In this document: positions 11,863 through 13,402 of the stretch, piece by piece
How the letters are laid out: each line of letters starts with the position of its first letter
Position numbering within the stretch: position 1 is the first letter of the stretch
NCBI GenBank assembly: GCA_002400675.1
Contig: NVQY01000054.1
Span: 1 to 13,402 of the forward strand
Source of the DNA: Paracoccaceae bacterium
GTDB taxonomy: Bacteria > Pseudomonadota > Alphaproteobacteria > Rhodobacterales > Rhodobacteraceae
Length of the DNA: 13,402 nucleotides
Direction: 5' to 3'
Made by a program: the position numbers and the translations under genes
The notes under the pieces: model-generated
Database searches by the model: none
What the model was told of the DNA's origin: nothing
Seen by the model: the letters and a program-made list of their open reading frames with translations, nothing else

Positions 11863-13179
11863 CTATCTTGACGAAGCCGCGTCCCGCATGGTGCTGGGCA
11901 GATAGGTGGCAAGCTCTGGAAAGGCGATCATGATGAACACCATCCCCACCATGATGGCAAACAACGGCAGCGCGGTCTTGGCGATATAGCCCATCTCGTG
12001 CTTGGTGATCGCCTGCATCACGAACAGGTTAAAGCCAATCGGAGGGGTGATCTGCGCCATTTCCACCACCACGACGATAAAGATGCCGAACCAGATCAGG
12101 TCAATGCCAGCGCCTTCGACCATCGGCTGTACGATCGCCATGGTCAGAACCACCGACGATATCCCGTCCAGAAACATGCCCAGCACGATATAGAACACCA
12201 TCAGCGCCATCAGCAGCGAAAACGTCGACAAACCCAGCCCGTTGATGAATTCGGCCAACGCGCGTGGCAATCCGGTGAACCCCATCGCCAGCGTCAGCGC
12301 CGTGGCCCCCATCAGGATCAGCGCGATCATCGACGACGTGCGGGTCGCCCCCAGCAGGCTTTGCACAAACGCCTCCCATGTCAGCGACCCCTGCATCGCC
12401 GCCAGCAACAGTGAGCCAATGACCCCAATCGCCGCCGCCTCTGTGGCTGTGGCCCAGCCGCCATACATCGACCCGATCACCACCAATATCAACAGCACGA
12501 TCGGGATCAGGAACCGCGATTCCTTGAGCTTTTCGACAAAGGTCATCCGGTCGGCGATCACCGGCACTTCGCTGGGGCGCAAAAACGACCACCCAGCCAC
12601 ATAGGCCATGAACAACAACGCCAACAGCAACCCCGGAAACACCCCGGCCATGAACAGCTTGGAAATGGATTGCTCTACCGTGACGCCGTAAACGATCAGC
12701 GTCAGCGATGGCGGGATCATCAGCCCCAGCGTGGCCGCCCCGGCCAGCGTGCCGACGATCATGTATTCAGGATAGCCGCGCTTGCGCAGCTCGGGGATCG
12801 ACATCTTGCCCACCGTGGTCAGCGTCGCCGCCGAAGACCCGGACACCGCCGCAAAAATGGTGCAACCGACGATGTTCACATGCACCAGCCCCCCCGGCAG
12901 GCGCTGCATCCACGGGGCCAACCCGCGGAACATGTCAGACGATAACCGACTTCGATACAGGATCTCTCCCATCCAGATGAACAGCGGCAGCGCGGTCAGC
13001 GTCCAGCTTGAACTTGAGGTCCAGATGCGGGTCAGCATGGCGTCACCAGCAGGGCGGGTGGTGAACATCTCCAGCCCCAGATAGGCCACGCCAAACAGCG
13101 CCAGCCCAACCCAGACGCCGGTGCCCAGCAACAGGAACAGCGCAAACATGAAGATGATGACAAGATATATCTCGTTCAT
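11863..13179 (-). CDS. dctM: TRAP transporter large membrane subunit (DctM family)
   Basis: This 438-residue inner-membrane protein forms the ion-coupled translocation unit of a tripartite (TRAP) transporter for organic acids or similar solutes. It has about eleven to twelve hydrophobic segments and standard family motifs: ALPLFIWMGEILYRS near 64-78, SGSSAATLTTVGKMSIPELRKRGYP near 113-138, GLMIPPSLTLIVYG near 152-165, and the duplicated half with ITPPIGFNLFVM near 378-389. The length is normal. ATG 13179 follows the dctQ stop by 6 bp, with GGGGAG (13189-13194) as its Shine-Dalgarno sequence inside the end of dctQ, so the two are translated together. The substrate-binding DctP subunit is not in the window, so specificity cannot be judged. 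Confidence 0.95.
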   Translation of the reverse strand: MNEIYLVIIFMFALFLLLGTGVWVGLALFGVAYLGLEMFTTRPAGDAMLTRIWTSSSSWTLTALPLFIWMGEILYRSRLSSDMFRGLAPWMQRLPGGLVHVNIVGCTIFAAVSGSSAATLTTVGKMSIPELRKRGYPEYMIVGTLAGAATLGLMIPPSLTLIVYGVTVEQSISKLFMAGVFPGLLLALLFMAYVAGWSFLRPSEVPVIADRMTFVEKLKESRFLIPIVLLILVVIGSMYGGWATATEAAAIGVIGSLLLAAMQGSLTWEAFVQSLLGATRTSSMIALILMGATALTLAMGFTGLPRALAEFINGLGLSTFSLLMALMVFYIVLGMFLDGISSVVLTMAIVQPMVEGAGIDLIWFGIFIVVVVEMAQITPPIGFNLFVMQAITKHEMGYIAKTALPLFAIMVGMVFIMIAFPELATYLPSTMRDAASSR

Positions 13180-13185
13180 GGCGCG

Positions 13186-13402
13186 TTACTCCCCGTGCGC
13201 GTCAAGCGCGTCTTCTTCGATGTTGTGGTCACCCAAGACCAGCAACGACAGCAGATGGTCGATGAACGAAATCGCCAGGATCACCAGACCGACCGACATG
13301 GCGATCTGCGGCATCCACAGCGGCGTGGCATCCTGCCCCTGACTGATGTCATTCCAGCGCGCCGATTCCAGTGTGAGCTTTATGCCGTGATAGGCAAAGA
13401 AA
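13186..13402 (-). CDS. dctQ: TRAP transporter small membrane subunit (DctQ family), C-terminal part
   Basis: The frame is open from the window edge to TAA at 13186-13188 and encodes 71 residues, roughly the last 40 percent of a DctQ protein. It shows the end of a helix (FFAYHG), then WMPQIAMSVGLVILAISFI as the last membrane span, and an acidic tail ending DAHGE. The W-x-P-x-x-x-x-x-x-x-G pattern before the final helix is typical of DctQ. DctQ pairs with DctM in the inner membrane. The N-terminus lies outside the window. Confidence 0.9.
   Translation of the reverse strand, partial: FFAYHGIKLTLESARWNDISQGQDATPLWMPQIAMSVGLVILAISFIDHLLSLLVLGDHNIEEDALDAHGE

Noticed and set aside
1..13402. CRISPR array, prophage genes or rRNA
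   Set aside because: No regularly spaced repeats, phage structural motifs or rRNA signatures were seen on either strand.

Overview
The window comes from a GC-rich alphaproteobacterium, most likely a member of the Rhodobacteraceae (roseobacter-like). This rests on codon use, the CCA-encoding tRNA-Gly(UCC), TRAP-type transport genes and the style of the proteins. No marker gene here fixes the genus.

Layout: positions 1-60 hold the last 19 codons of an IS3-family transposase, followed by the right end of that insertion sequence (about 97 or 125) and about 400 bp without a convincing gene. A secreted amidohydrolase (521-2362, +) follows. It carries an unusual C-terminal DUF333-like domain. Next come a tRNA-Gly and a CspA-type cold-shock gene, both on the minus strand, each with its own signals.

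The core of the window is a minus-strand run of five genes read from 10669 down to 3109: an outer-membrane beta-barrel protein, isoaspartyl dipeptidase (IadA-like), cyanophycinase (CphB), cyanophycin synthetase (CphA), and a second Mur-ligase-type protein that lacks the ATP-grasp half of CphA. Gaps are short (58, 44, 64 and 3 bp). A plausible sigma70-type promoter lies just before the first gene. Together they would make and recycle cyanophycin (multi-L-arginyl-poly-L-aspartate) or a close variant: CphA polymerises Asp and Arg, CphB cuts the polymer to beta-Asp-Arg, and the IadA-like enzyme splits the dipeptide. The job of the ATP-grasp-less CphA paralogue is the main open question and the best candidate for something undescribed.

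Divergent from this run is a ureohydrolase of the agmatinase/arginase family (10863-11822, +). It may use the guanidino nitrogen that arginine release makes available. Converging on it is a TRAP transporter pair on the minus strand (DctM complete, DctQ cut by the window edge), substrate unknown.
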